Source: Rhizoclosmatium globosum (lineage: Eukaryota > Chytridiomycota > Chytridiomycetes > Chytridiales > Chytriomycetaceae). From it: a stretch of 64,000 nucleotides of DNA. The stretch is from positions 558,001 to 622,000 of the forward strand of contig MCGO01000006.1 of assembly GCA_002104985.1 (NCBI GenBank), written 5' to 3'. Under the pieces are notes generated by a model. That model was not told where the DNA came from, made no database searches, and worked only from the letters and a program-made list of their open reading frames with translations. This document shows positions 51,156 to 63,900 of the stretch, piece after piece (positions within the stretch are counted from its first letter, which is position 1; each line of letters opens with the position of its first letter). The translations under genes were made by a program, and so were the position numbers.

Positions 51156-54100
51156 ATGTTGTTTCCTGACGGCACCGCCAAAAAACTCGCAATGCGCACT
51201 CCAACTGGATCCAACTTCGAACCAGATGATTGGAGATATGATGCGGGCGACAAGATCGTTTCCATGCAACCATCTTTTGACAGGCAATTAGCTGTGGTCG
51301 TCACAACTAAATCACTCTACTTATGGTCGATGCGGGTAAGGGACGAAAAGGATCTCGTTCGAAATCTAACTTTTGTTATCGTAGCCTCTGTTGGTGCTTG
51401 CCAAATGTTTGCGGTCGGAAGTGACACTACGGGAAGACGGTTCGAATGTCAGTATCGTCTGGAAACCTGACTCGTCCATGTTCATCGTCCTTGTAAGGCC
51501 GACTTCTCCTTCATTTGAGCGTAATCATATATTATAGACAGATAAGGGGCTTCTTCACTTCTACGAAGTATTACAAGTTGGCGATGGTATGGATTTAAGT
51601 TTCCGTCAAGAACACCACTTCATATCTGGCTCCGGCGAAGACTCTGGTCGCCAGAGTGTATCTGTCAACTTTAAAATGGCTCTTGAAATCAATACTGGTG
51701 TGCGTTGGTGAGAATATGGTAGTCATTGATTGGTGGTTGACATTAAATCAGTGGCGTCGGTTTATCGGACGAAGTGCTTCTATGCACTCAAGACTCTCCT
51801 TCTATATTATTTCTCGCTTGGTCCGGTATTGTCAATGAATTCGATACCGTCGCGCTCGAGGACCTTGATTTTCTGGATGACTCGGCAACGTCACGTAATA
51901 TCTTGTACAGCAAACTCATTGTCTTACATCATATTAGCTATCAAAAATATGTCTGTAAATGAAGAGATTGGCTTATTTTCTTGGATCAATGAAGCAGGTG
52001 ACGCGTATATTGCTCGAAGGGATCAGTTCGAAGGCGATGAAGACGATGGCAATTGGACCGGTTTATGTGTTCATCGTGGCTCAACGTCTTGTCTCGCATC
52101 ATTGATTTCCTTCAACGAAAGATTTTATCAGGTTGCTATTGGAGATACGTCGTAAGAACTCTGCTTTAGCTACACCATTACCTAATGTTGATCCATAATA
52201 TTAGCGGACGTGTAGTTATATATTCAGTCTCTGAAAATTTTAAAGAAGTGACATTCTCCCACGAATTGACAGTTGATCTGGGACCAAGTAAAAGCTTAAA
52301 TGCTGTGAATTCTATGGATTGGACACAGAATGGACGCATTTTGGCAGTGGGTTGGAAACATGGAGGTCTTGCTATTTGGAGTGTTTTTGGGAAGCTCGTA
52401 TTCCAAACCAAACTTGATGTGGTTGAAGATGATTTGTATAGAATTTATTGTAGAGATGATATACTGACATATTTTGTATAGGAATGTTTTAAATATTGAC
52501 AACTACTTTTTTGGTGTAAGAAACTTGTTCTGGTGTGATGGCGCATTTGAACTAGTCATTCTCTCAACAAGTGACACTGAGAAAGGTTCTTGTTTTGTTC
52601 CTTTGATGTACTAACAACCATGCAGATATAGCTGTATTGAAGTTTCTCCAGTCGCCACTATTTCACAAGGCAAGCATGGCAAGTAACCTTTGCAACTTGA
52701 CTCTAGATATCTTACAATAGTTTATAGGAAAACATCAGCAGTTCAATTTTGGTTGGAGATGAATGTGTGCTCATCCGAAACCCTGATAGTGATGGATTTG
52801 ATGCTGTCAATTTGGAATGGTCTAACTGGGATTCTATTCAAGTTCCAGCCACATATTTAGCTACAAATTGGCCAATCCAGGTTTGATTTATTTTATGTGT
52901 GTGTTAAAATAATCATCTATTTGTAGTACACAGCTGTCAATTCTGCAGGAAAGCTTATTGCTGTTGCTGGAAAGCATGGATTTGCACTTTATAATGTCTC
53001 CAATAACAGATGGAAGTTATTTGGGATTGCCCAGGAAGAAAGTTTTTCTGTCAATGGTGGCCTTCTTTGGTTTGAAGATTATATAGTTGCTGCTGTTAAA
53101 GAGTGTAAATCTTCAATGTTTCAGGTAGCAACTGTTTGGTTGAGAACTCTCAAATTAACGTTTGTTATGAAACAGATTCGTATTTTTAATTGTGATTTGA
53201 GGTGCCTTCATACTGAGGCTGTTCCGGAGGCTGTGCATTCAATGAGCAGGACTGGATTCACCATCTTATGCTTAATGAACAATTCTGTTCTGAGTCAATA
53301 TTCTATCTGCAATTTAGGTTTAGTGTGTTGCTTTTCTGTAATCATTTAACAAAGTTGAGCAGATAACGACAGCATTCTGTTTACCCTAAATAGCCAAAAA
53401 ATGATTAGAGACATTGTAGGCCCACTGCAGTCAGTGCAATCTCTCTTATGGATTGACACACCAAACTCTAAAGTTCAACAAAAAATAATAATATTAAGCA
53501 TGGGAAAATTGAGCCTTTTACAGTGGATTGATGGGGTGAGGATGATAAACTTCAGTTCTATAGCTGGCCTATTGAAGAAACTTTTAGAGTGAAGACAAAT
53601 GGGAACACATTGTCTTTGATACCAAAATTGAGTGCTTCTGGTTCTCTCAGCCCAATTTGCATGGCCTGAAAACATCTTTCTGTGCTTATGGGCAGGTAGA
53701 TTGAAGCTGTGGTTTGATGATATTTACACAGCTGACAATGCAGTTTGTGTTGATGATATATCATTTTATCCATTGTGTAAGTTGTTAAACACTGGTTTGA
53801 AATCTCTAACTTTGGTTGTATTAGCAATCATGTTGGAAAGAGGCATTTTTTTTGGGATGGAATCTGGAACATATTCAAATTCAGCTCTTCAATGTGTTCT
53901 TTATCAACCTGATGGAAATGTTTGTCTCAAATCACAATGCATTTTTGGCTGCATATTAATTTTGGCGTTTAGAGCCAGCTACTTCTTGACTCAATTCTGC
54001 AACATTACCTTAGTCAGGGATCACAAGATGTTGCATTTCAATTCATTTCCAATTTTGAAGGATACCGCTATTTTTCACATTCTCTGGAGATGTTGCTTCA

Positions 54101-55587
54101 CAAAGTGATTGAGAAAGAAGCAGGTTCAAAATTTGTCATTGACGGTGAGGAACTTACTGTATGGTCTTGGCTCATGTGTCTTAGGAGGGATCTTGCCAGT
54201 AGTTGTTACATTTTTGAAGCAATTTGGCAACTTCCTTGATATTGTTGCCAATTGTGCCAGAAAGTCTGACATCTCCTTGTGGGAACATCTCTTTCATGTT
54301 GTTGGTCAGCCTCAAGCGCTTTTGCAGGTTTGTCATTCAGAAAGTTACAATATTAATGAAATTTAAGGAATGCTTGGATATGAAATACTTGGCAACAGCA
54401 ACATCATATTTAATCATTTTGCAGACACTTGATCAAAACTCTGTCAGTGTAGCTGTGAGTATTGATATATTTGCAATGTTTACTCACGTCTCTTTCAGTA
54501 TGCAAAAGCTCTTCTGCAAAAATCTTTGGACCTGAGTGATTGGAAGGTTTGATGTTAACTGTTATAAATATTCTCAAATTCTTTTAGACTGCCAAAGAGC
54601 TTCTGCGATTCTATAAATCATTGATGGTATATATTTTTCATTCCTTCAGGCCTTCATTTTCTCATCCTTCATCCGCTCAGAAAATATGACAAAATCACTA
54701 GTTCACTCTTTTAGCGGCACAAATCCAGGAGTTTTGCTACTTGAAGTGTAAGCAGCTTTGATTGATGTATTCATGATGACATCCAAATTCAGATCTCCTG
54801 CCAGTGTGTGTCAATCTTCTGATCTTGTATGTTGTCAGAATATTAATTTTCAACTAACAATGGTTATTAGGACTTAGAACTTCTACTTCATCATCATTCT
54901 CAGAAACTGCTTGCCGAATACAAAGTTCGAGCACTTGGACAATTTTCAGTCCTTCTGTCAAGATCTTTGGGATCATATTTGAAGTCAGAAAGGTGATAAT
55001 TGCTTGATTTTTAATGTTGCTCAAGGAAAAGGAGAAGTAGAGACCCAACAAATCATGATTTTGACTGGTCATTTGCCTTTGCAACATCTCATGTACAATT
55101 TAATCTGGCATATCCTGATCATTATGGAGTTGATCAACATCAAACCAAAATGCCATACCGCAGACGTCAAAGTCTTCCATTGAACTTCAAGCCAGCCCCT
55201 CCTGCATCAGTCATTGCAATGGCCAAAAAACATAGCCCTCTTTCACTTGATATGAGCAAAGTGACGTGCCTGCCTGTTGGTCCTAAATCTGCACATCTTG
55301 ATGAAAGCAGCATTGAAAATGAGTCCAACTTCAATGAAATTAAGTAATGTTAAGTTATCCAATATCATAAGTCTCACACAAACTTGATAGACACTTAGCA
55401 GAGGAACTGGCTGCAGCTGGATATCTTCCATGGGGACTTCTTTTATTCAGCATATTGTTTGATATCCAAGCAATTGTAAAATTGCTGAGAAAGGAGCCAA
55501 GTCATCATTTTCAATGGGAAATGGTATTGCAGGATAGCTCCTTTGGGTATAGAGAATTGATATCAAAAGTTAATCCATTATTATAGA
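51156..55587 (+). CDS. RIC1: RIC1, Rab6/Ypt6 exchange-factor subunit
   Basis: WD40 and RIC1-domain protein that with RGP1 activates Rab6/Ypt6 at the Golgi. The start MLFPDGTAKKLAM matches the RIC1 N-terminus. Exon 1 is 51156-51335 and exon 2 begins at 51385 (PLLVLAKCLRSEVTLREDGS). The WD40 part includes SIVWKPDSSMFIVL, NAVNSMDWTQNGRILAVGW and PSLFGGLLWF-like blocks. The C-terminal RIC1 domain has FGNFLDIVANCARKSDISLW, LFHVVGQPQALLQ, LATATSYLIILQTLDQNSVS, and KSLDLSDWKTAKELLRFYK. The last exon ends SSFGYRELISKVNPLL at 55587. About twenty short exons are separated by tiny introns, and exact ends between 52.1 and 55.3 kb are approximate. Base composition is clearly more AT-rich than in the first 37 kb, as in DYNC2H1. 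Confidence 0.88.
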
Positions 55588-58500
55588 CTGTGATGGTGAA
55601 ATAAAGGTTTTGGGATAAGTCTTCTGAATCACAGAATTCTTGAACAAATTAAATAATACCTATTTAAACTTCTAGTTCAGTCAGTGACGACTTTGTGAAT
55701 TTATCAAAATTGATGGACAGGCTATTTATGGTGATCTGTTCCAGAAATTGTCAATCATTATTGCTTAACACTACTCACTTGAAAGCGCAATCCCAGTTTG
55801 AATCTGGGGCATAAATCAACAGGGAAGTGTCAACCACTGACAGAGCCAGGTGGCAAGAAAGAACAAACACAGAGAGACATATGAGGGTCTCTTTGAATAT
55901 TCCTCAATCATCATTTGGCTCAGTGCTGATGTTGTTGATCTCGAAATTTGTTGACGGGAAAGGGATACTTTGGGAAAATGTAGAACAACTTAACAGATTA
56001 AAACAGATTGTAAGGTCTAAACAGAAGTATTTACAAAGTTCCTTCACGTTAACGTTCTACATCCTCCAGACACCCCTTACCATTGCAGTGTATGTCCCTG
56101 TTATGCTGGAAGGATAGCTGGCCTAAAGATGTATGGTCCCTTGGTAGATTCTAACTTCAGATAGTGATATAAAAGCTGTTTTCTACTTGAGATTCCATTC
56201 TAGCAGTTCAACTCAGCAATGAAACAGCCTCCAGCATTAATAATGCTCGTGGAATTGAACACTTCTCAAGGGTTGAAACGCGCTACACGTCAACACAATG
56301 CCAAGCATTTAGAGAGTTGTTTGCATCAAATTTTCGGAGGCTTTGTTTTGAACGTCAATAAGCCGATTTGTGATCTATGTTACCCCATTTTTGAATTTAT
56401 TACTGTTTGTTGCTGTATATAGCCTGAATTTATCTATAAACAGGTCTGAGCTATTTATCAATAAAGAGGGAAAGCAACTTTATTGATAAAGAGGCACCAT
56501 CAACAGTTTTTTCTCACTGAACGGCACATGTGGTTATATAGATAACTGGTTGCTTATTCAACCCTAGGAATTGAGCAATTGTTACTTGGGCTGGAAGGCT
56601 TCATTACAAGAGAATAGGGTTTTCTCCACTCTTTAATTTTTAGATTAGCATTAATTGCTATCAGCAAGTTAACCATGGGGAGTGTGTACAAAGGCAAATC
56701 AATTTTGGTGTCTTTAAAGGTACACAATGAATGCAAGACAGCAACAGATAGTCAAGTATAGTTTTTGCAAAACCAAAAAAATTAATACTTAAAGTGACCC
56801 CCATTCCAAATCAGATTCTGATGGCTGGAGATTCCCAATTAAATTTGAAAATTCGAATTCATCCTGCAGATAATCATAATTCAAGCTTTGAAGTTGAATG
56901 AACACATGATTCTGTTTCTCGCTGAACATATTGTGATCTGAGTGTGTCAGCAATTTTCTACGCAAACTCAGAAGAGATTTGATTGCTGTTATATGGCTAC
57001 AAAAACATTTTTTTAAAGTGATACACCTCATTGAGCAGATTGACCTGTCCAAACGTTGGAGCCAGAAGGATAAGATAAAAACACAATTTAAGATGTCTGA
57101 GCTTGAAATGACAACTGGAACTCTAAGCATTATAGCAATTGAGAAATTCTCTTGCCTTATAAACCTTTTGCCTCAAACTTTCAGAATTTGCAATAACAGC
57201 ATCACTGTTTTCTGTCCTTGTAGACCCAAAACTGCAGATTGAGCAAGGACTGCTCAGATATCAACAAAACATCAAAAGTGAGGGTTGATTTGTTTGCTGA
57301 ACTTGTCTGTTCAAAGATCATGAAGGTTTATTTCATTTACAGCTGATTTTTGGAAGGTCACAACATAAAATTTAGGATACAAGTAGAATTGAGAAAACAG
57401 ACCGAGATGGCTGCTGTAGGGCATAAACACCTGAAGAAAACCAAAGAACCTGTTTGGAACTGCCCAATAACTGAAAACACTTCCCCTTCTCTTGAAAGAA
57501 GTGTCTGGAACAAAGTTTCCCACAACAAACATCATCCACTCTATTCAACTATGAGCAACACAAAGTCCAGGATGTAAATGGAAACAACAAAAGTGTGTTC
57601 ACAGATGCCACACCAGCCGATCCAAACCAAGAACTCTATCACCACCTCAATCCAATGGCTGACAATAGCTACAACAGTGATGTGGACTATGTTCGTATGG
57701 ATGTCCAACACAGGTGTGGGAAAAGTATTACCCAACTTGCATCAGAACACCTCAATCAAACCTTTATAAAGCCCCATTGCTTTGGTGGTACTTTTGCCTA
57801 ATTATATTATTGCGATCACCTAAACCGTGTAGACTATGGAGATAGTTTTGAGTCAGCAAGCAAGAAATCTGTTCAGCTGGTGGTGGCAGCAATCATGGAT
57901 TCTAGGCATGGTTTTTTACTCCAACTGTCCCTGATTTTGTTTGTGAAGGGAAATCACAGGTGGCTGGCCCCACGTCTGGGCTGTGAAGCTCAACACAAAG
58001 CTGACTGTGAAGGAGTTCCAACGTCTAATTGGAGAGACATTAACTGTATTATTCATATAGTTGTGCAGCTCACTCACTCTATTGTCCTTCACATTTATTG
58101 CCGATTGCTGAATGCAATACTTTCCAATGTTACATTTATCTCGATTTGAATGGAATCTTTTTCAAGAATTACTAAACCTTTTCTGTTACAAATAGTCTAT
58201 ACTTGTTCAGATGATTGGTTACCCTTAAATCAAATCTTAAGTTGATTCCTCAAGCCAAGTGTTGTGACACAAGTTTGAATGTAGGAAATTCTTCAATTCC
58301 AGTCACTTGAAGTCCTATTATGGCCACAATCTTGGTTCTCTTCATAGCAACTGGAAGCCTTCTTACAGCTGCAGCAATTGCTCATTTTGGTGAGAAAGTC
58401 ACATGGCATGCTGCTGATTTAAATTTTACAAAGCTGAATGTTTCTGTCTTGTCTGGAATGTTATTGCTGACCATTTTGACCTGTGTCAACAAACTTGGAC

Positions 58501-59890
58501 AAACTAAATGTGGACTTCACTATCCTGCTTTAAATCGCCACCATCACGTACATTCTTCTTCTTACTATGTATCAAATACCGGGGTTCCACTTCAACCATT
58601 GAAGACAATAATGTCATGACTGTCATATTTCTTTTTCCAGTTGCCCTAAAACCTCAGAATCCTGTAAAGCCTATCACTTTTTGATCGGATTTTCAAGTCA
58701 CAGTGAATAGCATCAGAGAGCTGTTATCCAAATGCTGTTCAGTTTATGTGAGAAGAGTCAAAGGTTCGAGTCTGGTATTTGATTAGAACCCTGACTCGAA
58801 GTTGACTGGGGATCAAGTCAAAAATAACTGCAGATTGGATGATGCCAAACATATTTTGAGTGATTCTTGACTGTACTTTGACCGAGGTTGAGGTGTAAGC
58901 TTGAATAGGTGGTGGTGTGTTGGTCCACACACCTTACTTTCTCATGCCTATCACCAATCCAAATGAATAAACCCCTTTTTGAGACAATTGGGATGAAAGC
59001 AATATGATACTTCAACATTTCCTTCCGTTTTTGTGTCCCGATCCACTCTCTTTATATGTTTGACAGAGGCAAGTCCACCACAGAATGAGAAAAATATTCA
59101 CAGGATACCTCAAAATTGGTAAAGTAACTGTTCATTACAGAGCACATGAATTTCTTCTAGAATCTCAGATAACCTATTTGATCTATATTTTTTGAAACAG
59201 TGTCCAGAAGTTTCCAAAGCATTTGATGCACCATGATAAAATGATAACTTCTTGGTCTTTGGACGAGGTACAAAATTATTGATACTATCACTTTGTCTGC
59301 CTGGATTCTAAATTCTTTACATTGAGAGATCGGTGGCTTTCTATCTATTATCGAACAGCTTTCCAGAAGTTGAGTCAAGTGGCAGGTTTGAACCCAAATA
59401 TGTGGGAAGCCCTTTGTTGAATTCGATTCTTGGGAATCGAAAAGAAGGAGGGGTTGTGTCAGTGAAGTCGATGATTTTGTAGTACAAACAGACATTAAGA
59501 AACTCGATACAGCTGTGGAGGTATTAGTTGGAGCAGGATGGACGAGCGGGCCTATTTGGAGAGACACGGTTGATATTGTTGCTGATGGGTGTGAAGGAAA
59601 AAAGTTTGTTTTATATGGTTTAAGTTTATTGGAAGCCAGTTCCCGGGCAACCGAGATACTGGGGGACAGTGAGCTCTCAGGTGTACAAAGTAATGATGAG
59701 TTAACATACCCGAATAAATTTAATAACTTTCTTTCCGATATTCTCATTCTGTGCCCCTCCCGTGCCTCCGACTCCATCCTGACCTCCGTCTCCACCGCAT
59801 GCCCCGGGCACCACTTCCAATAAAGTTACAGGTAGTTTGCTGATGAAAGGTAAAGGAACATCTTGGTGCATCCATATTTAATTTAATTTA
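55588..59890. other. AT-rich region with unassembled coding-like pieces
   Basis: Over 4 kb in which no family could be recognised, but several plus-strand stretches read like protein. They are 55839-56020 (VSTTDRARWQERTNTERHM..), 56060-56150 (YHCSVCPCYAGRIAGLKMYG), 56206-56354 (GIEHFSRVETRYTSTQ.., stop TAA), 57049-57288 (IDLSKRWSQKDKIKTQFKMS.., LSEFAITASLFSVLVDPKLQ..), 57350-57800 (EPVWNCPITENTSPSLERSV.., DATPADPNQELYHHLNPMAD..), 57962-58045 (WAVKLNTKLTVKEFQRLIGE), 58320-58619 (one possible TM helix) and 59069-59190 (MRKIFTGYLKIGKVTVHYRA). Candidate acceptors precede several. One possibility is one or two intron-rich genes with frame errors; the other is decayed genes or transposon remains. 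Minus-strand frames are alternatives at 56789-57130 and 59157-59795. I could not build a model. Confidence 0.35.
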
Positions 59891-60076
59891 ATGAGGAAAG
59901 ATGGTGTGTTCATGATTGTTGTGCTTTCTGCCACCCTGGTTTCACACGGCCGTTGTCAAGCCATTTGGACAGTGAATGGCTGTAACGTTCTGGGAGCAGC
60001 CTTGTTTAGTGCGAAAGAAGATCATTTTGATTTCTATGCCGGATTTGTTCGTTTCTTTTCACATCTCTCCCCCAAA

Positions 60077-60910
60077 ATGGCAATGCGATTTGACACACCC
60101 CGCGACCTCCGATGGTTTTGTACACAGACAGGACTATCCGAGACTGCTGCCATTGAGCGACTCACGACAGCTCGAGAAAAGACCCGGGAAACCCTCCACG
60201 TTTACAAGTGCGTTGAAGAGCTGATGTTTGGGACTCCACGCGCAGACTCGCATCCAGCATATGAAACTATCAAGCATCAGTTTTCGAATCCTTCTTTTAC
60301 TGTGCTCGAACTCGGCTGCTGCTATGGGACTGATGCTCGAAAGATGATTAGTGATGGCCTTGCTTCAAGCAACCTCACCGTTTCAGACCTACACTCAGCC
60401 TACTTTGACATTGGTGAAACCGTTCTGTTTGCTGGCTGTCCACCAGTGACAGCAACCAAGGTGTGGGGCGACTTAGCCGTTCCAGTTTCTACTACCGATG
60501 TTGTGGCTACCAACAACCTCCAATCCGCATTTAATGCTGTATCTGCTCAAGCTATTTTGCATGTCTTTACGTTCCAGCAATCTTCCGACTTCCTTGCCCA
60601 GATTCATCGTTGCCTTAAGCCAAACGGTATTCTCTTTGGTACCTGTGTTGCGGCCGTCTCGCTAGACTCTACTCCAGCAGTCTCACGAGAATGGGGTGTT
60701 ATCCCAACAAAAGGACTTGAAAATAGAACCGAAGGAACGCGTCGTTACTTGCATTCACGGGACTCGCTCACAAAGCTTTTGACTGGCCTGGGTTTCACAA
60801 ACGTTGTTGTTGAAGAGGAAAAGTGGCAAGGATCTTCAGCTCAACACCAAGTGGGTGAATTTGATCAAGGTGGGCCTATCGGATGGCTCCTATTTTCTGC
60901 ATCCAAATAA
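60077..60910 (+). CDS. Class I SAM-dependent methyltransferase-like protein
   Basis: Intronless frame. Starting at the ATG at 60077 (MAMRFDTPRDLRWFC) it gives 277 residues; an in-frame ATG at 59891 would add 62 residues with a signal-like start, but these look like 5' leader. Motif I of the Rossmann fold is VLELGCCYGTDARKM. A second strand, NLTVSDLHSAYFDIG, has the acidic residue expected after motif I. AILHVFTFQQSSDFL follows as motif IV/post-IV, then CLKPNGILFGTCV, typical of methyltransferase motif VI, and a late FTNVVVEEEKW strand. The pattern resembles small-molecule methyltransferases of fungi; substrate is unknown. It is convergent with SF3B3, with 40 bases between stop codons. Confidence 0.8.
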   Translation: MAMRFDTPRDLRWFCTQTGLSETAAIERLTTAREKTRETLHVYKCVEELMFGTPRADSHPAYETIKHQFSNPSFTVLELGCCYGTDARKMISDGLASSNLTVSDLHSAYFDIGETVLFAGCPPVTATKVWGDLAVPVSTTDVVATNNLQSAFNAVSAQAILHVFTFQQSSDFLAQIHRCLKPNGILFGTCVAAVSLDSTPAVSREWGVIPTKGLENRTEGTRRYLHSRDSLTKLLTGLGFTNVVVEEEKWQGSSAQHQVGEFDQGGPIGWLLFSASK

Positions 60911-60950
60911 AACAAAGATTGGTTATATTCCATAACGAAATAAACATAAT

Positions 60951-63900
60951 TTAAAAAGCGACGCGGTTCTTCAAATCCTCCATCTTTTTGGACAACTCTC
61001 CAACGCTTCTGTCCAAATCCTCCGCGATTCCTCGTCGTTTCTCAATTGGAATCAAGTTGAAGTATTCACACAAATCTCCATCAACAACATTCTTGACCGG
61101 GAAGTATGATCCACGGAATGCAATATGGTCACGACCACAAAGTGGTGGCGCAGTTTGTCGCATATGCATTTCCAGAGATTGGAAAAAGTCCACGTCCTCT
61201 TTTGATACAAACGGAATAAGGATTCCGATACGCCCCAAGAGCGTTGTGTAGAGAATCACTTCGCGGCCTCCAGCCACAAGACTTGTCTTATGAATCGAAG
61301 TCACTGTCTCACCCACGTGAAACTCTGCAAGGCGTTGAAGCTAGTGAAAAGATAAGAAATTCAATTTAAACCATGGTAAATCCTGACCTTGTGAGGAGCT
61401 CCTTGCAAGAAGCCCTTTTCATAAGCCAACTTGTTCCCGGATGGATCATCGTCAACCTCTTCAGAGACTTCCGCCGCCAGTCTTCCAATAGAAATGTTTC
61501 CAAATTTATCACCACTTGCCACAGTATCGTAATCCAACATGACAGAGCATGTATTCCATCTGTTGGTCACCTCGTCCGCAAATACAATAATACGATTCTC
61601 CAAAGGCAAAAACATGGCATAATGAACTGCTTCTTGAACATCAGAGACAATAATACGGTTGCCTTGAGTGTGAATGGACGTAATGACATTGGGGAAGATT
61701 TTGGCTTCACACTTTCGCAAGAACTTTTTCTTTCCAATGTCATAAATTCGAAGCACTTTTCCCATTCCGACAAGCATACGGCCTTGGAAAGCGCAAAGAG
61801 CATTCGGAATATCTTCAAGGGGAGTCTAGGTAATGCATTTAGACATTCTAACACCAAAAAATCAACTGACCATATGCATGAACTCTAATGTTGAACCTCC
61901 TTCAGCAATACGATAAGCACGAAGGAATCCTTTCTTGCAACTTCTCGGAATAAGCTTTGTATTCTGACCTCCACCAACAACAGCAATGGTTTCGCCAGGA
62001 AGATTGTTTGGGAACGTACACATGGCAATTCTTTGTTGAAATGTCAACCGATGCTGATAGACGGTGTAAAAAGACACTTACGAAAACGCTGCCTCGTTAT
62101 CATCCAAATCAATCACTGAAGTAGAATCCAATGACAATGGATTAATCAGTCTCACACAAGATCCCCACTTTCCGGCATCAGCACGGGGAAGACCAAATTG
62201 CTCTGGTGGCAATTCCTGAAATTCTCCTTCGCCGCTTTCTTCCATTTCACTCATCTGTGTATACAGTTAGGATACATTTAAGATGCAAAATCGCAAAAGT
62301 TTACCTTTTGCTCCATGAGCTTCTGCTTCTCAGATGGACACAAAGTATGATGGTCTGACTCGATGACAACAAACGTGTTTGTTGGTGGATGATGCGCAAA
62401 TCGCCGAGGCGTGTACTTCAAAGGCACGATAGATTGGTTAAAGACGTTTCCAAGTTTTTCCACGAGCAAGATTCTGATAGAAAAGGTTGTTCATTCGTAA
62501 GCTTTGAAAAATCTAACATACCTTAGTGTGTTTCCAGCGATGGATACTATACCTTCCGGGCACTGATCCGAACAGAAACTTGTTCCGTACTCTAAGGTCT
62601 CGTAACACAATGGAATCAATTTCGTTCTTGACTGCAAAGTATAGCTCAACCAAGGTCGACTTGATAATGCCAATAAAGCGGGTTGTCCTTGAATCTTGAT
62701 CTTGAAAAGCTTTGGAGCTCGAGGACCCAAAAACCTCATCCGTGTGTCACTCAGCGTTCCTGTTACAGTGTCCAATGTTGCACGAAGAAGAACTCCATTT
62801 GCCATTCCAATATTTAAGTATGTAGTTCCAACATTCGTTCCTGTATCCGCCATTTCAATAATGCAGAGGGATTCTGCTGATGCACTCAAAGCTTGAACAG
62901 CTAAAGATCCCAAACAATTGTCTGGATCCAAAGAAATAATTCTAACAGTGTTATCAGCGCAGCCAACCGCCTAAACCAAATTAGAGGGAGAATATTGAAA
63001 ACTTGACACATTACCAAATACTTGGATCTAACGCGACCTTCCGGAATGGGCCCAATACTGAGCGACAATACTGAAGCTGAAGTTTCTTTACGATCTTGGT
63101 ATTCATTCAACTGCCCACTTCCGTCAAGCTCAAAGTAAACCAATTCGTTACTCGACAATGCCACCACAACCTATCGAATATCGCGTCAGAAAAATTCGTT
63201 CAAATATTAAAGATGTGCGCACCTGTTTTTGATTGCAAGCAGCTCTGATGATAGATTTGTTGGAAGGTGCTTTCCATTCACTCACACGGCGATCTGCACG
63301 AATATGACGAATACCCAATGGGTATACTTGAACCAAAGCGTCATTTCCCAATTGTCCCACAGCAAGAGTGGGCGTCGAGTCCAAAAATCCGGTGTCTGTT
63401 CGTTCTTCCACAGTTTCACCAATAGATAACACCAAAGTAGCATTCACGAACGATACCACGATGTAAGAATCGAACTCGTCTATGAAGTGTTGAGATGGGT
63501 GCCATGCTGCTTCTTCGACTCTACAAACCTTTTGAGCTTAATTTAACAGTCCACACAGCGTTTGGATTTCCTGGCAATTCGGAAACGGCAATTTCGGTTG
63601 CTTCCAATCCATGTCTCAACATTCTAAAAGAGCTTCTAGCTCCGCGACCACATAAAGTATAGATCTGTGGTGTATCTTCATCCCGCAAATTCATGACTTT
63701 GGCGTCAATTAACGGCATCATTGAGTCCATTTCATCCACAACCGTCAAATTTCGGAGACCACGCGGTCTGAATACGACAAGATCAGCATCAGGAGGAATT
63801 AATGAGGATTCGTATTCGGGTTGGTCTTCGTCATCATCTCCAAGACTGTCGACGCGATATAAATAGCTGAAAACGACTAAGTTAGTATCAAATGGCACAT

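Noticed and set aside
59157..59795. 212-codon minus-strand open frame
   Set aside because: No recognisable domain; the plus strand here reads equally well. Left unresolved in the 55.6-59.9 kb entry.
59891..60076. Secreted form of the methyltransferase from the upstream ATG
   Set aside because: The 62-residue extension has no family support; the domain begins after MAMRFDTPRDL and the upstream part looks like leader sequence.
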